41,154 bases of DNA from Euryarchaeota archaeon UBA182 (GCA_002495675.1 DAGH01000011.1:49908-91061); one strand, 5' to 3'; positions 16,601-26,140 are shown, numbered from the stretch's first letter. Program-made: numbers and translations. The notes: generated by a model not told the origin, from the sequence alone.

Positions 16601-16640
16601 AGTATTATTCAAAAGGGGAGTATCAGTCCGCGCTAGCGGA
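16601..16640 (+). promoter_or_regulatory. Promoter and palindrome upstream of gdhA
   Basis: An A/T-rich TATA-like stretch AGTATTATTC (16601-16610) lies about 25 bases before a perfect 8-bp palindrome CGCTAGCG (16631-16638). The palindrome sits within the short hairpin TCCGC-GCTA-GCGGA (16627-16640). It coincides with the predicted transcription start, leaving a leader of about 50 bases before ATG 16682. It could be a repressor site or a leader hairpin; evidence is positional only. Confidence 0.35.
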
Positions 16641-16681
16641 AGTACCAGAATCAGGAACCTCCAAATCGGATGTGAGTTAAG

Positions 16682-18034
16682 ATGAACGAAGCCATGAAAG
16701 AAGTTTACGACAGTGTTCAGAGCCGGGATCCTGACCAACCTGAGTTCCACCAAGCAGTAGAGGAAGTTCTCGAGAGCCTAGGTCCCGTGATTGAAAAACA
16801 ACCAAAGTACATTCCGGTGGTCAAGGCAATAGTCGAGCCCGAGAGGATTATTCAGTTCAGAGTCCCATGGTATGACGACAACGGGGATCTACACGTCAAC
16901 AGGGGATTTAGGATACAGATGAACGGTGCGATTGGGCCCTACAAGGGCGGATTGAGATTCCACCCAAGCGTGAACCAGTCGATATTGAAGTTCCTGGCCT
17001 TCGAGCAGGTCTTCAAAAATAGCTTGACGGGCCTCCCATTGGGTGGAGGAAAGGGTGGCTCTGACTTCGATCCAAAGGGAAAATCCGAGGCTGAAGTCAG
17101 AAGGTTTTGTCAATCTTTCATGATGGAACTCTGGAGGCACATCGGTGCCGACTTGGATGTCCCAGCTGGAGACATAGGAGTTGGAGGTAGGGAGGTAGGG
17201 TATATGTTTGGAATGTACCGAAAACTCGCAAATGAATTCACAGGTGTCCTAACAGGAAAGGGAATGTCGTATGGGGGGTCCCTGATCCGACCTGAGGCAA
17301 CAGGTTATGGGACCGTTTACTTCGCTAGAGAAATGCTCTCAACCAAGGATAAATCATTCCATGGGGCCAGAGTGGCGATCTCTGGCTCGGGAAACGTAGC
17401 CCAATTTGCCGCAGAGAAAGTTATTGACCTCGGGGGCAAGCCTGTGACATTATCCGATAGCTCTGGGTTCATTTACGATTCAGAAGGCATCGACCGTCAA
17501 AAGCTGGCCTATGTTATGGACCTAAAGAACAACAGGCGAGGTAGAATAAAGGAATATGCCAAAGAGTACGGTTGCGAGTACACAGAAACGGAACCAGAGC
17601 CGAACTTGAATGGCCTTTGGGGCGTGGAGGTTGACATAGCACTCCCGTGTGCGACCCAGAATGAAATGAATGGCGAAGAGGCGAAGATGCTCGTGGACAA
17701 CGGTTGCGTCGCCGTAGCAGAGGGAGCGAACATGCCATGTACACCAGAGGCGATAGAGTGCTTCCACCAACATGGTTTGCTATTCGCACCAGGAAAGGCC
17801 TCAAACGCAGGGGGAGTAGCCACCTCGGGCCTAGAAATGAGTCAAAACAGCCTCAGGCTCAATTGGCCCAGAGAGGAAGTGGACAGAAGATTGGAAGAAA
17901 TAATGGTGAACATCCACAGAAACTCGTCAGAGACTGCGAAGAAGTATGGCATGGAAGGGAACTATGTCGCAGGAGCCAACATAGCGGGCTTCCTCAAAGT
18001 TGCTGAGTCTATGGAGGCCCAAGGCCTTCTCTGA
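16682..18034 (+). CDS. gdhA: Glutamate dehydrogenase, hexameric bacterial-type (probably NADP)
   Basis: 450 residues, the usual length of the E. coli/fungal-type hexameric enzyme. It interconverts glutamate with 2-oxoglutarate and ammonium in the cytoplasm. Substrate-side motifs include YKGGLRFHPSVN, LPLGGGKGGSDFDPKGKS with the catalytic lysine K124, and VPAGDIGVGGRE with D164. The nucleotide-binding fold shows SGSGNVAQFAAEK, and the C-terminal part has APGKASNAGGVATSGLEM. The QxxFKNSLTGLPLGGGKGG block and overall length match the bacterial/eukaryotic NADP-linked class rather than the about 420-residue enzymes of many archaea. NADP use is inferred from that class. It stands alone between the HD gene and purC, with its own promoter-like region. 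Confidence 0.97.
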   Translation: MNEAMKEVYDSVQSRDPDQPEFHQAVEEVLESLGPVIEKQPKYIPVVKAIVEPERIIQFRVPWYDDNGDLHVNRGFRIQMNGAIGPYKGGLRFHPSVNQSILKFLAFEQVFKNSLTGLPLGGGKGGSDFDPKGKSEAEVRRFCQSFMMELWRHIGADLDVPAGDIGVGGREVGYMFGMYRKLANEFTGVLTGKGMSYGGSLIRPEATGYGTVYFAREMLSTKDKSFHGARVAISGSGNVAQFAAEKVIDLGGKPVTLSDSSGFIYDSEGIDRQKLAYVMDLKNNRRGRIKEYAKEYGCEYTETEPEPNLNGLWGVEVDIALPCATQNEMNGEEAKMLVDNGCVAVAEGANMPCTPEAIECFHQHGLLFAPGKASNAGGVATSGLEMSQNSLRLNWPREEVDRRLEEIMVNIHRNSSETAKKYGMEGNYVAGANIAGFLKVAESMEAQGLL

Positions 18035-18111
18035 ATTGGAATTACCGACAATCACTTCGACATTGTTTGTACAAGCAACATTCATTCGCCTCCTACAACC
18101 GGACGTGAACT

Positions 18112-19023
18112 ATGTCCGAGATGATATACCACGGAAAAGTAAAGCAATTATGGTCTACAGATGATCCAGATGTGATTGAATTTAGATATACAGACCAGAT
18201 TTCTGTTTTCGACCAAATCATACCCAGCCTCATACCTAGGAAGGGAGAATCTCTAAACAGGACCTCTTGCTATTGGTTTGATCTGGTCAAAAAAAGAGGA
18301 ATCTGCGATACCCATGTGTTGAATATGAGTGCTCCGGACAAACTTGTTGCTAGGAGATTCGATGTCATCCGTGAACCAGGGGCGATATCCCAAGAAAGGG
18401 AGAATGTCTTCGTACCACTCGAGGTGATATGCAGGCATTACCTCGCAGGTACTGCATGGAGGAGATTCAAGAGGGGGGAGTTGACTCCGGACCAACTTGG
18501 CTTCGATGAGAAGAATCAGGTGTATGAGGGAGTCAAACTTCCAGTGCCATTTCTCGAGGTGTCAACTAAGTTCGAGGCATTCGACCGGAATCTGGATCGA
18601 GGCGAGGCTTTGGAAATCTCCAACCTGAGGCCTGAGGAGCTGGATGAGATTCTTGCCATAGTTCTAGAGATCGATGAATTGATCCAAGAAGAGGTTGGTA
18701 GTAGAGGCCTGATCCACGTGGATGGCAAGAAGGAATTCGCCTTGGGCCCCGATAGGACGCCTGTGTTGGTCGACTCGTTTGGAACTCTTGATGAGGATAG
18801 ATGGTGGGATTCTGATGCTCTCGAGGAAGGAAGGATCGTCCAGTTGTCCAAGGAATTCGTGCGGCAACACTACTTGGAGACCGGCCACCATGATGAGTTG
18901 AAAGCCGCGCGCGATGCAGGTACCGAGGAGCCCCCGATCCCCCCTCTGCCAGACCACATAATCGCAGAAACCGCCGATCTTTATGCCAACATGTACGAGC
19001 GACTTACAGGTCAGAAATTCTAG
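18112..19023 (+). CDS. purC: SAICAR synthetase (phosphoribosylaminoimidazole-succinocarboxamide synthase)
   Basis: 303 residues. It ligates aspartate to CAIR with ATP in de novo purine synthesis. Recognisable segments are the ATP-site start GKVKQLWSTDD, DQISVFDQIIPSLIPRKG, the first signature LPVPFLEVSTKFEAFDR and the second signature LVDSFGTLDEDRWWD. The length is nearer to the yeast/archaeal long form than to the about 240-residue E. coli form. The gene is a single plus-strand unit 77 bases after gdhA, and its stop overlaps the stop of the convergent 209-residue gene. No other purine genes are in the window. Confidence 0.96.
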   Translation: MSEMIYHGKVKQLWSTDDPDVIEFRYTDQISVFDQIIPSLIPRKGESLNRTSCYWFDLVKKRGICDTHVLNMSAPDKLVARRFDVIREPGAISQERENVFVPLEVICRHYLAGTAWRRFKRGELTPDQLGFDEKNQVYEGVKLPVPFLEVSTKFEAFDRNLDRGEALEISNLRPEELDEILAIVLEIDELIQEEVGSRGLIHVDGKKEFALGPDRTPVLVDSFGTLDEDRWWDSDALEEGRIVQLSKEFVRQHYLETGHHDELKAARDAGTEEPPIPPLPDHIIAETADLYANMYERLTGQKF

Positions 19024-19643
19024 CTGTGACGCCTCATTAACAGACCGACCCCGTACTTTTCGGCCCCCCGTAACAGATTGTCTAGATGACGGAAACCATC
19101 TTGAACGCCTCCATCGAATGCCTCATCGGCTTTTACTTTCCATCGCCCCCTGTTTATCTCCCTTCTGAGCTCCTTGACCTCAGAGTGTGTGATCCAGCCC
19201 ATCATCTCGAGCCCAAACGCCCCTTTGTCAAAGCCAGATTCGCCCAAGAATTCAGGAACGAAACCCAGGGTCAGCTTGGCAAGAAGTTCTTCGATTATCT
19301 GGTCTGAGGAATCGGTGTATTCAATGAGGTAGGCGATTGCGTTTCCATCTTTGGTGGGCCATCTCCCCAGTTTCTCCCTCGAACCCTTTCCACCGTCAAG
19401 GTGCTTGCTTGAGTCCTTGAATAGGCCCCAATCCATACAAGCCAAAAACAACATGGTGGCGACGTCGATTGTTGATGGTTCCCCCTCCTGCAATTCGTCG
19501 ATTTCACCAACTCCCTTTGAGAGCTTCTTGATCTCTGTATGATCTCCTGATTTTGAGGCAAGGACTGCTTCCACAACCTCAATCGGGTCGTTCTTTATGG
19601 CATCAAATGTGTAATATTCCGATGGGGGGATGTAGTTGTTCAT
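19020..19643 (-). CDS. Cytosolic unknown protein coupled to the 1903-residue surface protein
   Basis: 207 residues from the ATG at 19643 (a GTG at 19649 would add two residues). There is no signal peptide and no membrane helix. The protein is acidic and mostly helical by appearance, with segments such as DAIKNDPIEVVEAVLASK, ATMLFLACMDWGLFKD and RRGMLLG-like charged ends; I do not recognise a family. Its start lies six bases past the stop of the giant gene upstream, so the two are almost certainly co-transcribed and probably translationally coupled. It might act on the cytoplasmic tail of its neighbour, but that is speculation. The 3' end overlaps the purC stop by three bases in convergent orientation. 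Confidence 0.7.
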   Translation of the reverse strand: MNNYIPPSEYYTFDAIKNDPIEVVEAVLASKSGDHTEIKKLSKGVGEIDELQEGEPSTIDVATMLFLACMDWGLFKDSSKHLDGGKGSREKLGRWPTKDGNAIAYLIEYTDSSDQIIEELLAKLTLGFVPEFLGESGFDKGAFGLEMMGWITHSEVKELRREINRGRWKVKADEAFDGGVQDGFRHLDNLLRGAEKYGVGLLMRRHS

Positions 19644-19649
19644 TGTCAC

Positions 19650-22600
19650 TCACGAGTTCCCCAAGCGCCTAAGCCTTCTCTCAAAGTCATCTAGATCATC
19701 GTTATCGTTGTTATTTTCTTGCTCAACCTGGGTCTGAGGGACAGGTGACTGCTGTTCTTCCTGAACTGGCATCTGTTCTTCGACAACAGCGGCAACCTTT
19801 GGCTTTGGCCTGCTTTTCTCCACTGCTTTTTGACGTCTGACCTCCCTGTCACGGATGATTTTCCTAGCCATCTCCTCCAAGTCTTTTTGTTGCCCCCTCG
19901 ATCGGGAGTTTAGTATGAACATGCCCCCGATTATGATGACAATGACTCCTGAGATGGCTCCTGTTCGGAAATCCTCGCTCCTCGAGTCAGAATTCGCCTC
20001 TCCCGCTAGAATTATTCTCTGGAGGTTATCCGAGGAATCGGAATCTTGATCCCACGGGAACTCACATGCCAACGAGACAGTGACCTCAACTCCATCATCC
20101 AAGGATCCTGGCCTTTCTATCAGCGGTTCTGGCGCGAATGTACCAGCCACGTCAATGGAGTGGGCCCTGTCTTGGATTCCTGGTGCCTGGAGAAGGAGCT
20201 TGCACTCCAATCCGTCATAGGATTGTAGCCCATCACGTGAGATCAACACGCGGATTCCCTGACTTTCGGCTCCGGGGTCATAGGATGGTGGGTCCAGTTC
20301 CAATCCAACGATTCCTAAATTCCAATAATCCGAATGCCTGATTTGTATATCCTGGGTCTTCACCAACAAAAGCCGCCCGAACTCATCGTAAATTCTCACT
20401 GAGATAGTCTTTGCACCAGGTGTTGGAGCCCAGGAATCATACGACATGTTCAGATAGCCGGGCAATCCACTCTGCAAACTGATGTTGTTGCTGTCTACTA
20501 ATCTGCCTCTCTCATCGACCAGCATTCCGTAGATTTCAACGCTGTCATCGCCCTCCCCAATTAGGCATACGGATCCCATGCTACCGTAGGTACCAAAAAG
20601 GGAACAAACTGGAACTCTACTCGTTGAATCAATTACTTTAATCATGTATGGAAGAGTATCCATTCCGTCAATGACCACCGAGCCCATTTCTAACATGTCG
20701 TCGCTTTCGGGAAGAGTCCAGAATCCCAGCGGATCCCATTCCAATTGCGCATTCGTCGCGATATCTATGACCTCTGAGGTGGGCCCAGTACCATGTATCC
20801 TGAGGACGCCGGACCCTCCTTTTGTAATCATGGAGACCGGCGGACTTGACCACGAGAAGTTGGATTTTGAAACACTAACCATCAATTCACTCTGAACGCC
20901 GACCTCGTTGATTGCTGCAATCCTGATGATGAAGGACTCTCCGTCCCAATTCGCAGGGGGCATCAACGATATTGGAATGCCTTGAGATTCCCCTGTTCCT
21001 ATGGCCATGGAGGAGGGCCCCTGCGCCAGCCAGGCATCAGGAAGGCCGATGATGCTCAGGTTGATTGATGTCGCCGCATTCCCCGTGTTCTGTATCCATG
21101 CAAGTGGGAATCCGCCATCATTCGAGACATGCCAGACCTCATTGCCATCCAATACGAACGACCTGCTAGCTTCCACTCTCGTTGGTATGGAAATCTCTGT
21201 GAGTCCTGCCCCATCAAAATCCCGTATTCTCAATATCAAGTCGACAGTTAGGCTATGTACAGCAGTCTCTGGAGGCGTCACGTTCAATAAAACCCGTCTG
21301 ACTTCCCCCGGGGCCATCTCTCCCAAGTCAACTGGGGCCTCAACGATCCAACCTCTCTGGCCGATTATCTGCGTTGATATGTAAGGGGTGGATGCGGCAT
21401 TACCCAGTTGAATTATATCAATTGCAAGCAAGGAGCCAGAGAGCGGAATCTCCAGGTCAGCCCCACCGAATGTAGCGCCCCATGCAGATCTTCTTGTGAT
21501 CTCATAATCTAAGTTGGCTGTGGCCATCAGGGATCCGTCACCGGCAATTAGGTTGAATGTAAGAATGACAACAGAGCCATTGTTCAGATTTGAAGGGATT
21601 GTGAGCGTTGTATTGATGAATGCGGTTTCCCTAGTTGGCACACTTCCGGTCTGCTGTGGTGGCGAGATCAACCCGTTCACTATTGTGCCGTCAAGGGTTG
21701 TTATTACAGAGAGAGACGCATTATCTGGATAGTTTCCGTCATTTCCTGCGAGAATTCGCAGATGGATCACACTCCCGGGATCTGCCAGTTTTGATTTGTT
21801 CAATGCGTCCTGACCATCCGAGGTGATTTCTTGTATGCTCCAAGATCTGTCTTGCAATGCTGAGATGGTATATGCCACAGTGTCAACAGTGCCCTCATTC
21901 AAAATTGAGGCCATGGTGATAGTGATCAGGATCGGGCGTTGCGCTTCAGTGCCTTCTAGAAGGATTATCGATAATGGCACGGTCTGTAATTCACCAGGCG
22001 ATAGTGAGGCGGATTCCAATGCTAGATTCACACCTATTTCTGCGACCCCACCATCATCTTGGAACACAGCACTCCAAGAGAGCGAATACTCGTCTGGTCC
22101 GTTGCCGGGATTCCTCATCTTGAGTACTGAATTGAATGGAACCCCTACCTCATTGGACATGGCATTCGAGTCCCCTGGATCAGCCATCTCTAGACTTGCA
22201 TCATGCTGTTGTAAGATTTCGATCGAGAACGAGATGAGCCTCTCTGGAGCATCATCAGAAAGACCCCTGAACAAAAAGAATCCAGGTTGGACGTATTGGA
22301 GGGCGATATCATGCTCCAGCTCCAATGTTGCCTCGGTGACAGTACCTGGAAGCCCGGTAATTTGGATTTTGTCACCTACGATCGAAAGATTGCTGTCTCT
22401 GCTGGACCATGACCAGCCTGGGAGTGACATTCCGAGATCTGAGATAGACCAGTTCATGCTATTAGTCCCATGTGGAATTGCTGCACGGATGGTGTAGTTT
22501 GCATGCCCGGGCACCATTCTCCTGTGAGGGGGATCGATGGTTATACTCGCAGAGATGAACTTCAGGGTGATATCGTCACATGTCAGTTCTTCTCCCTGGC

Positions 22601-25361
22601 CGACACACAGTTCTAGTATGGTCGATACGTTTTCACCATTCTGAGCGCCCGCGGGGACTTCCAGACTCGCAAATAACTCGACTCTCGAAAATGGCTGCAG
22701 TGACATTCCAATGATTTCTTCTCCTGTCGCAGAATCATAGAGTTTCAGATCATCGCCCCACTCAGTGGAACTCCATGTACGCAATATCTGGCTCTCAACC
22801 GCATTTCCAAGATTTTCGACCATGATCCATGCCATCGCCATTGATCCAGAGAACCCAGCCCCTTCGGATGCTGGTAGCCCCTCAGGGCCAAGTATGGACA
22901 ATCCTCTGGTCCTGTTCGCCTCCACCGGCAATATTCCAACCACAGTCACATCAGGATCTGATTCTAGTGCTAGTGTTAATGTCAGACGACCCTCATCATC
23001 TCCGGTCGCCGTTGCAGGTGCCGAGATCTTGATCACTGGACTCCAGCTTTGCCCCACTCCTATAGTAATCGACTGTAAGCCACCAGGTGTTTGATCCTCC
23101 CAGTTCCATCCCTGAGGAAGCCCAGATCCATCGATGCTGAGCGTCCATGTGCCCGATTCCCTTCCTGTGGAGATGATATTTGGACTAACTTCTGAATCGC
23201 CCCCGGGATCGACCCTCGTTGGAGTGGAGGGTATGGAAATTGTCGCATTGAATGGGGACAGAATTGAGAGCGTGGTCTCATACGCGTCATTGTCCTCCCT
23301 CGCCTGAGTTAGGTTCTTCATCGGGTCTAGGACCAATCTGAAATCGTGGTTTCCAAGGCCCCCAGACCAACTTGTCTGAAATGAAACGTCACTTCCCGTA
23401 CCCGAGGGAGGGACAGGATCAAGCGATTGTGATCTGAACCTGTTGATCTCAGTGCCGTCGGCATAAAGTACAACATCGAATGCGATATCTGAGCCAATGT
23501 TGCCGCTGTTCTCAAGAAACGCTGTGATCATGACGTCCTCCCCCGGATCCGGTTCGGAGGGGTCGAAGACTAATGCACGACCATCCTGCAATGGCCTTAT
23601 GTCGACAATGCCATTTGAAACACTGACCGTCCCTAACAAGGCGTCATAGGATGCATCGCCATTGAGGTCTGCAAGCACGATCTCTGACCAAGTCCTGTGG
23701 GGTAATTCGATCGGTTGCGTCCAGTTGGAGTCCGCTCCAGCGGGTGAACCCGTATCGCCATCAAATGCATGAAGCCCCCGACCATATGCGACGAGCAGCT
23801 CTGGTGAATCTTGGCCGTCAATATTCAATATGGATGGGGGTGCAACGGCAACCTCATCATTCAGAACCCCGTCGGAGTTCACAAGGTCCAATGTTCTGGA
23901 CCACTCCATGGTGGGGATTGTTTGGTTTACGTTGTGACAACCCGTGAAACCACTCCTTTCTTGGGTCAGGCCTTCGCTGGTCATTGTCCACGTCACCCAG
24001 CACAAGTAATCGGAAATGCCATCTTCGTCTGTGTCTACGGGAAGAGGGGGCGCGTCAGCATATCCGTCAATCGCATTAACAGACCACAACTCTGTCTGAC
24101 CATCTGTGACCTCTAGGGCACGGTATTCAGCTCCATCCGCGTTTCCCGTACCTCCAAGGTCTGTCGGGATTGTCACAACAACCTCCAACGCGGCGTCTGA
24201 GTCTAAGTTTGCGACAATAGGCCCCGGCATGCGCACATGGGGGACATTAGAGTCGCCATCCGTATTCCCCATGGATCGTGGTGACCATGCCTCGTTGCCG
24301 TTCGCACCGTTCAGTTTCCACAGCCATACTGCTCCTGTTGATGAATCAGTTGTAGTGATCAATACATAACCCGTACTTGGGTCGGTCTTTACGTATGCAG
24401 GATCCGAGGGGTGTGTGCCTTGGTCAAGGCTGGCGGCCCAGATAGGGGAAGTTGGAGGGGTTGTGCCCAAATCCAACGCCAGAACGTTGATTTCCTCATT
24501 GGCCTGATTCCATACCGACATCAGGATTTCGTCAACTCCGTCGTGGTCTATGTCCGCGAGAAGCAATTGAGTGGTTGGCCTATGGCCAGATATCGAAATC
24601 GAGGGAGAGGGACTAGGCCGAGATATGGCCAAATCGGGATCGGACCAACTCCACAATAGCTCATCCATATGGGTTCCACCCGGCGACCAGCCGGTTAAGC
24701 CACAACTGAGGATCGGGGAATATGCTCTGAGATTGAGAGATCCCGAAGCGTCATCGTATCCGACAATGACCTCAATTTTACCATCATTGTTTACATCCGT
24801 CAACACAGGGCTGGTTTTGATCAACTCGGTTTCTCCCAAGTCCAATTCCCATGTCAGTTCTGAATCGTCACCATCGATTATACGCAGGTACGACCTATCA
24901 TCTGAGTCGGTTTGCACAATGAATGAGAAGAGCGAATCCGCCCCACATCTGTCTTCAGCACCACTCTCCACAACCATCTGGTTGTGGAGGCTGGCTACCG
25001 GAGTCGTGAGTGCATCGTTTCCCAAGGTGTAAGTTCCATAGCTCCAATCGACCACGGGGTTGTTAACTGTCCCGAGAGATGTCGCAAGACCAGGCTGCCC
25101 ATTCACCGAACCGCCGTCTGGACCATGGTCGAAGTTCAAAGGTACTCGCTCGGGATTTTGCCCAAATTGCCCCCAAACAGGAGTTTGAAGGTAATTGTAC
25201 CAAGGAGGCGTCTCCTTCCTCTCATCCGTTTCATCATAAGTCAGAGGCACTGCTTTATCATGCCCCGATTCCACCAGCGGGAGGCCGTATGAAACCTGAA
25301 AGAGGACGAACAGAAAAATTGCTTTGATCGCGACTTGGTTGACACCCCCCTTCATAGCCAT
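19650..25361 (-). CDS. Giant anchored surface protein with FG-GAP-like propeller and CARDB-like repeats
   Basis: 1903 residues. The signal peptide is near the start (AIKAIFLFVLFQVSYG, cleavage before LPLVESG). FG-GAP/VCBS-like blades over about residues 185-590 show calcium-type loops: DVNNDGKIEV, DIDHDGVDEI, DEDGISDYL, NIDGQDSPEL and DLNGDASYDA. A CARDB-like domain follows (about 600-690, with DPGEDVMITAFLENSGN). Many further sandwich domains have the pattern LxNxGN. Near residue 1800 a single helix (ISGVIVIIIGGMFIL) is followed by a basic coiled stretch (DLEEMARKIIRDREVRRQK) and a tail rich in Q, N, E and D. The ectodomain would face outward. Binding to polysaccharide or protein is plausible for such folds, but no catalytic residues are evident. 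Two ATGs (25361, 25355) precede the signal; the first is used here. Confidence 0.9.
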   Translation of the reverse strand: MAMKGGVNQVAIKAIFLFVLFQVSYGLPLVESGHDKAVPLTYDETDERKETPPWYNYLQTPVWGQFGQNPERVPLNFDHGPDGGSVNGQPGLATSLGTVNNPVVDWSYGTYTLGNDALTTPVASLHNQMVVESGAEDRCGADSLFSFIVQTDSDDRSYLRIIDGDDSELTWELDLGETELIKTSPVLTDVNNDGKIEVIVGYDDASGSLNLRAYSPILSCGLTGWSPGGTHMDELLWSWSDPDLAISRPSPSPSISISGHRPTTQLLLADIDHDGVDEILMSVWNQANEEINVLALDLGTTPPTSPIWAASLDQGTHPSDPAYVKTDPSTGYVLITTTDSSTGAVWLWKLNGANGNEAWSPRSMGNTDGDSNVPHVRMPGPIVANLDSDAALEVVVTIPTDLGGTGNADGAEYRALEVTDGQTELWSVNAIDGYADAPPLPVDTDEDGISDYLCWVTWTMTSEGLTQERSGFTGCHNVNQTIPTMEWSRTLDLVNSDGVLNDEVAVAPPSILNIDGQDSPELLVAYGRGLHAFDGDTGSPAGADSNWTQPIELPHRTWSEIVLADLNGDASYDALLGTVSVSNGIVDIRPLQDGRALVFDPSEPDPGEDVMITAFLENSGNIGSDIAFDVVLYADGTEINRFRSQSLDPVPPSGTGSDVSFQTSWSGGLGNHDFRLVLDPMKNLTQAREDNDAYETTLSILSPFNATISIPSTPTRVDPGGDSEVSPNIISTGRESGTWTLSIDGSGLPQGWNWEDQTPGGLQSITIGVGQSWSPVIKISAPATATGDDEGRLTLTLALESDPDVTVVGILPVEANRTRGLSILGPEGLPASEGAGFSGSMAMAWIMVENLGNAVESQILRTWSSTEWGDDLKLYDSATGEEIIGMSLQPFSRVELFASLEVPAGAQNGENVSTILELCVGQGEELTCDDITLKFISASITIDPPHRRMVPGHANYTIRAAIPHGTNSMNWSISDLGMSLPGWSWSSRDSNLSIVGDKIQITGLPGTVTEATLELEHDIALQYVQPGFFLFRGLSDDAPERLISFSIEILQQHDASLEMADPGDSNAMSNEVGVPFNSVLKMRNPGNGPDEYSLSWSAVFQDDGGVAEIGVNLALESASLSPGELQTVPLSIILLEGTEAQRPILITITMASILNEGTVDTVAYTISALQDRSWSIQEITSDGQDALNKSKLADPGSVIHLRILAGNDGNYPDNASLSVITTLDGTIVNGLISPPQQTGSVPTRETAFINTTLTIPSNLNNGSVVILTFNLIAGDGSLMATANLDYEITRRSAWGATFGGADLEIPLSGSLLAIDIIQLGNAASTPYISTQIIGQRGWIVEAPVDLGEMAPGEVRRVLLNVTPPETAVHSLTVDLILRIRDFDGAGLTEISIPTRVEASRSFVLDGNEVWHVSNDGGFPLAWIQNTGNAATSINLSIIGLPDAWLAQGPSSMAIGTGESQGIPISLMPPANWDGESFIIRIAAINEVGVQSELMVSVSKSNFSWSSPPVSMITKGGSGVLRIHGTGPTSEVIDIATNAQLEWDPLGFWTLPESDDMLEMGSVVIDGMDTLPYMIKVIDSTSRVPVCSLFGTYGSMGSVCLIGEGDDSVEIYGMLVDERGRLVDSNNISLQSGLPGYLNMSYDSWAPTPGAKTISVRIYDEFGRLLLVKTQDIQIRHSDYWNLGIVGLELDPPSYDPGAESQGIRVLISRDGLQSYDGLECKLLLQAPGIQDRAHSIDVAGTFAPEPLIERPGSLDDGVEVTVSLACEFPWDQDSDSSDNLQRIILAGEANSDSRSEDFRTGAISGVIVIIIGGMFILNSRSRGQQKDLEEMARKIIRDREVRRQKAVEKSRPKPKVAAVVEEQMPVQEEQQSPVPQTQVEQENNNDNDDLDDFERRLRRLGNS

Positions 25362-25467
25362 GCACTCATCAAGTTCGTAGCCATCTTCAAAGTTCGCACA
25401 ATCAGTACGCTAATGAGTGGGATTGAGGCCATTCCTGGGACTCGTCGGGACGGAAACGGCCATCGCG

Positions 25468-25571
25468 CTTATAGGGGGTCGCGGTTCCGCCGGACCATCG
25501 GGATCTCCTCCAGAGGCATAGCCTGTGAAGGACGGGAACCTTTCTGACGGCCTCTGCCGTGGAGCGTCCCG
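25468..25571 (+). promoter_or_regulatory. Promoter and structured leader of the rpoE' operon
   Basis: The 228-base gap between the divergent giant gene and rpoE' holds a TATA-like CTTATA at 25468-25473, implying a start near 25498 and a leader of about 90 bases. Within the leader, CGGGA (25533-25537) can pair with TCCCG (25567-25571) around an inner hairpin ACGGC-CTCT-GCCGT (25547-25560). The structure ends 18 bases before ATG 25590. It may affect translation or be a protein-binding site; I do not recognise a known riboswitch. Confidence 0.35.
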
Positions 25572-25589
25572 AGAAAAGGACGTGGAGCA

Positions 25590-26138
25590 ATGTACACCCT
25601 GATAACCAAGGAGGATACCATCCGTATCCCTGCAGAGTATATCCGAAGAGGAAGAAAACTGGAAGAGCATATAGATGAACTTGCACACCAAGCCTTCGAG
25701 GGGCGGTTCGACGAGGATGAGAACTACATTTTACTGACCTTTGACCACGAGACAATGGGCAAAGGGAAGATCATCCACGGCGATGGGGCAATATATCAGA
25801 GGGTGAAGTTCAGAGCCTTATTGTTCTCAATGGACACCAACGAAATCGTTGATGGCGCTGTCTCCGAAATTTCAGAATACGGTGCCTTCGTGAGAATAGG
25901 ACCAATAGAGGCACTCCTCCACAAATCGCAAATCCTTGATGAGCCTATCAATGTGAATCCAGCCGAAAGAAGGATAGAAGGGGCCAAATCAGGAAAGCTA
26001 ATCGAGGTCGGAACCAATGTCCGATCCAGAATTGTCTCGAAGGCCATCAATCAGAATGACCCCAGATCCAGCAAGATTGGTTTAAATTGCAAAATGGCAG
26101 GTCTGGGTGCACACCAGTGGATTGACGGAGATGATTGA
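25590..26138 (+). CDS. rpoE1: DNA-directed RNA polymerase subunit E' (Rpo7)
   Basis: 182 residues. With Rpo4 it forms the stalk of archaeal RNA polymerase (equivalent of eukaryotic Rpb7), which binds emerging RNA and helps open-complex formation. The N-terminal domain (about 1-80) starts MYTLITKEDTIRIP, and the S1/OB RNA-binding domain (about 82-165) shows GAVSEISEYGAFVRIGPIEA followed by KIGLNCKMAGLG. Length is normal for the family. It is the first gene of a four-gene cluster with spt4, eS24 and eS31, a long-conserved archaeal order. It overlaps nothing upstream and has its own promoter region. Confidence 0.97.
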   Translation: MYTLITKEDTIRIPAEYIRRGRKLEEHIDELAHQAFEGRFDEDENYILLTFDHETMGKGKIIHGDGAIYQRVKFRALLFSMDTNEIVDGAVSEISEYGAFVRIGPIEALLHKSQILDEPINVNPAERRIEGAKSGKLIEVGTNVRSRIVSKAINQNDPRSSKIGLNCKMAGLGAHQWIDGDD

Positions 26139-26140
26139 TT

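Noticed and set aside
21823..22497. Plus-strand frame of 224 codons
   Set aside because: Antisense to the 1903-residue gene, rich in Ser/Ile/Pro, with no recognisable fold or start signal.
25335..25547. Plus-strand frame of 70 codons in the rpoE' upstream gap
   Set aside because: Covers the predicted rpoE' promoter, has basic low-information composition and overlaps the start of the giant minus-strand gene.
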